Shown piece after piece: positions 5,105-6,153 of a stretch of 6,153 nucleotides of DNA. The notes beneath the pieces are model-generated. The model was not told the origin of the DNA. It searched no databases and saw only the letters and a program-made list of their open reading frames with translations. The number at the start of each line of letters is the position of its first letter. The first letter of the stretch is position 1. Source of the DNA: Bifidobacterium breve (GTDB lineage: Bacteria; Actinomycetota; Actinomycetes; Mycobacteriales; Mycobacteriaceae). The DNA lies in the NCBI GenBank assembly GCA_943331415.1, contig CALQLM010000085.1, positions 1-6,153 on the forward strand. Direction: 5' to 3'. A program made the translations under genes and the position numbers.

Positions 5105-5827
5105 TCATCCCGACAGCGGTTGGGCGTCGTGGATATCGACGGCGACCAGAGTCGGGAAGGGCAGTGGGCGGTTGAACGGGCCCTTCGGGTAGACCCGCCG
5201 CCTCGTCGGCATCCATAGTCCGCCGAACTGCCGGTAATCCGAGCAGAGATGGATGGCCTTGGCCCAGCCGCCAACGACCTCTGCGGTGTAGTCGTGCCGG
5301 TACAGCCGTCCTGAGGAATCAAAATAGAGTTCCTGGGTGGGCGAGTGCGTCGGAATGTTCACCGGATAGCCGACCTTCAGTCGACGCCCGAATACTTCCA
5401 CGCTGATGCCGTGCTCGAGCAGCAGGAAGGGCAGCGTCAGATAGTTCCACATCGCATAGCCGGAGAAGTAGGCGAAATCCAGCGCGTCCCAGGAGGTCCA
5501 CGGCCGTGGGCGGGCGAATGCGGTGCGGGGATTGACGCGGGTCTGCAGCACGGCACCGTCGGCCGCGGTCATCTCGACCCGACTGATGCCGTACAGGGTC
5601 GTGTGCTGGCCTGGTTCAGGGTAGTCATGCAGCGTGGCCTCGGGCTTGCGCGTGCTGATCGTCAGCCGGACGTGATGCTGCGGGGGTACGCGTTTGGCGG
5701 TGAACAGAAAGCCCGACGCGGAGAACTCGACGTCGACGGCCCGTAGCGTCCGCCAGTAGTCCAGACCTCCGTGTGCGTCGAGGATGGTGCTCAGTTCGGC
5801 GACCCTACCGCTGACCATCGTGCTCAC
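5105..5827 (-). CDS. Uncharacterised conserved-looking protein, possibly with a lipoprotein-sorting-like beta fold
   Basis: A 240-residue protein without a signal peptide or obvious membrane helix. The N-terminus contains AHGGLDYW (18-25), a pattern I associate with a group of uncharacterised proteins that begin with HGG and a nearby Trp. After it come alternating hydrophobic/polar strands, an aromatic-rich centre (WTSWDALDFAYFSGYAMWNYLTLPF, about 110-134), LYFDSSGRLYRHDYTAEVVGG (167-187) and GGLWMPTRRRVYP (202-214). The D-G-RLYRHDY then W-PT-RR-YP order suggests an antiparallel beta sheet like LolA/LppX-type lipid carriers, but this is a structural guess. The start is GTG at 5827; ATG at 5818 is nearly as good and no clear Shine-Dalgarno separates them. 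It is divergent from the small membrane protein at 5902. No function can be assigned. Confidence 0.8.
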   Translation of the reverse strand: MSTMVSGRVAELSTILDAHGGLDYWRTLRAVDVEFSASGFLFTAKRVPPQHHVRLTISTRKPEATLHDYPEPGQHTTLYGISRVEMTAADGAVLQTRVNPRTAFARPRPWTSWDALDFAYFSGYAMWNYLTLPFLLLEHGISVEVFGRRLKVGYPVNIPTHSPTQELYFDSSGRLYRHDYTAEVVGGWAKAIHLCSDYRQFGGLWMPTRRRVYPKGPFNRPLPFPTLVAVDIHDAQPLSG

Positions 5828-5870
5828 GGTACGCGCCCGCGCCTTCGGGCGTTCGCCGGAACATGATCGC

Positions 5871-5876
5871 TAGCCT
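5871..5876 (+). promoter_or_regulatory. Possible -10 box of the DUF6868-like gene
   Basis: TAGCCT matches TANNNT and would start transcription near 5883, leaving a leader of about 20 nt that contains the ribosome binding site. No convincing -35 is seen. Confidence 0.35.
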
Positions 5877-5890
5877 GGAGATAACACGGT

Positions 5891-5896
5891 GAGGAG
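5891..5896 (+). promoter_or_regulatory. Ribosome binding site of the DUF6868-like gene
   Basis: GAGGAG lies 5 nt before ATG at 5902 and confirms this start for the small protein. Confidence 0.75.
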
Positions 5897-5901
5897 TTGA
5901 T

Positions 5902-6144
5902 ATGGATTTGGATGCTATGCGCGACGTCCTGCTGTGGTCGATGGTGGTCAACTACGGCGTGCTGCTGATCTGGTTTGCGGCCTTCACTCTGGCTCATGAC
6001 CGGATCTACGCCCTGCATCACCGGTGGTTCTCGATCTCCCGGGAGACTTTCGACGCTCTGCACTACGGGGGTATGGCCGTCTACAAGATCGGCGTCCTGC
6101 TGCTCAACGTCGCTCCGCTGGCGGCACTCTGGTTGGTGAGTTGA
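5902..6144 (+). CDS. DUF6868-like small membrane protein
   Basis: An 80-residue protein with two hydrophobic segments, about 9-30 (VLLWSMVVNYGVLLIWFAAF) and about 58-78 (MAVYKIGVLLLNVAPLAALWL), joined by a polar loop with AHDRIYALHHRWFSISRETFDALHYGG. The order LLW..VNYGVLLIWF, HDRIY-LH-RWF, FDA-HY-GMA-YKIG matches my memory of the DUF6868 family, whose members are about 80 residues and found in many bacteria. The function of the family is unknown to me. A good Shine-Dalgarno precedes the ATG. It is the last complete gene in the window, and nothing can be seen in the 9 bases after its stop. Confidence 0.85.
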   Translation: MDLDAMRDVLLWSMVVNYGVLLIWFAAFTLAHDRIYALHHRWFSISRETFDALHYGGMAVYKIGVLLLNVAPLAALWLVS

Positions 6145-6153
6145 GCGCCGCGA

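Noticed and set aside
5834..5851. Hairpin CGCCCG-6 nt-CGGGCG in the divergent gap
   Set aside because: It is a 6-bp GC stem without a T tract on either side and lies just before the GTG of the 5827 gene. It is not a credible terminator, and such stems arise by chance in GC-rich DNA.
5824..6063. Open frame of 79 codons on the minus strand
   Set aside because: It is antisense to the DUF6868-like gene and crosses the divergent promoter region, with no motif.
1..6153. CRISPR arrays, tRNA or rRNA genes, insertion sequences, phage or toxin-antitoxin genes
   Set aside because: No regularly spaced repeats, structural RNA signatures, transposase motifs or long terminal inverted repeats were seen. 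The only significant repeat is the operator.

Overview
The window is GC-rich and densely coded, with GTG starts, at least one apparent leaderless promoter and very short intergenic gaps. Together with the protein types present, this points to a mycobacterium or close relative (Mycolicibacterium, Rhodococcus or Nocardia type). The genus is inferred from style, not proven.

Layout: 1-53 is the last 16 codons of an unidentified + strand gene. 56-1573 (-) is a class A flavoprotein aromatic hydroxylase of the MhpA type. 1574-1677 is a divergent control region. 1678-2325 (+) is a TetR-family regulator. 2322-3260 (-) is a fumarylacetoacetate hydrolase (FAH) superfamily enzyme and 3257-4387 (-) is a two-domain VOC extradiol ring-cleavage dioxygenase; these two overlap by ATGA and form an operon read dioxygenase then FAH. 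4469-4957 (-) is a small single-pass membrane protein with a Pro/Ala-rich tail. 5105-5827 (-) is an uncharacterised soluble protein. 5902-6144 (+) is an 80-residue membrane protein resembling DUF6868.

The core (56-4387) reads as a compact, regulated aromatic degradation module: the flavin hydroxylase would turn a phenolic substrate into a catechol, the extradiol dioxygenase would open the ring, and the FAH-type enzyme would hydrate or hydrolyse the product. The natural substrate cannot be read from the sequence, and no alpha/beta-type meta-cleavage hydrolase, aldolase, aldehyde dehydrogenase or transporter is present.

The most informative non-coding signal is a 14-bp palindrome, TGACGAAATCGTCA. 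It occurs identically before the hydroxylase (1591-1604) and before the dioxygenase operon (4409-4422), in both cases exactly 17 bp downstream of a TTGAC-type -35 box and so covering the -10 region. A 12/14 variant (1635-1648) lies at the -35 region of the TetR gene. This predicts that the TetR protein represses both catabolic transcripts and itself. The genes beyond 4469 carry no copy that I could find and are probably unrelated neighbours.
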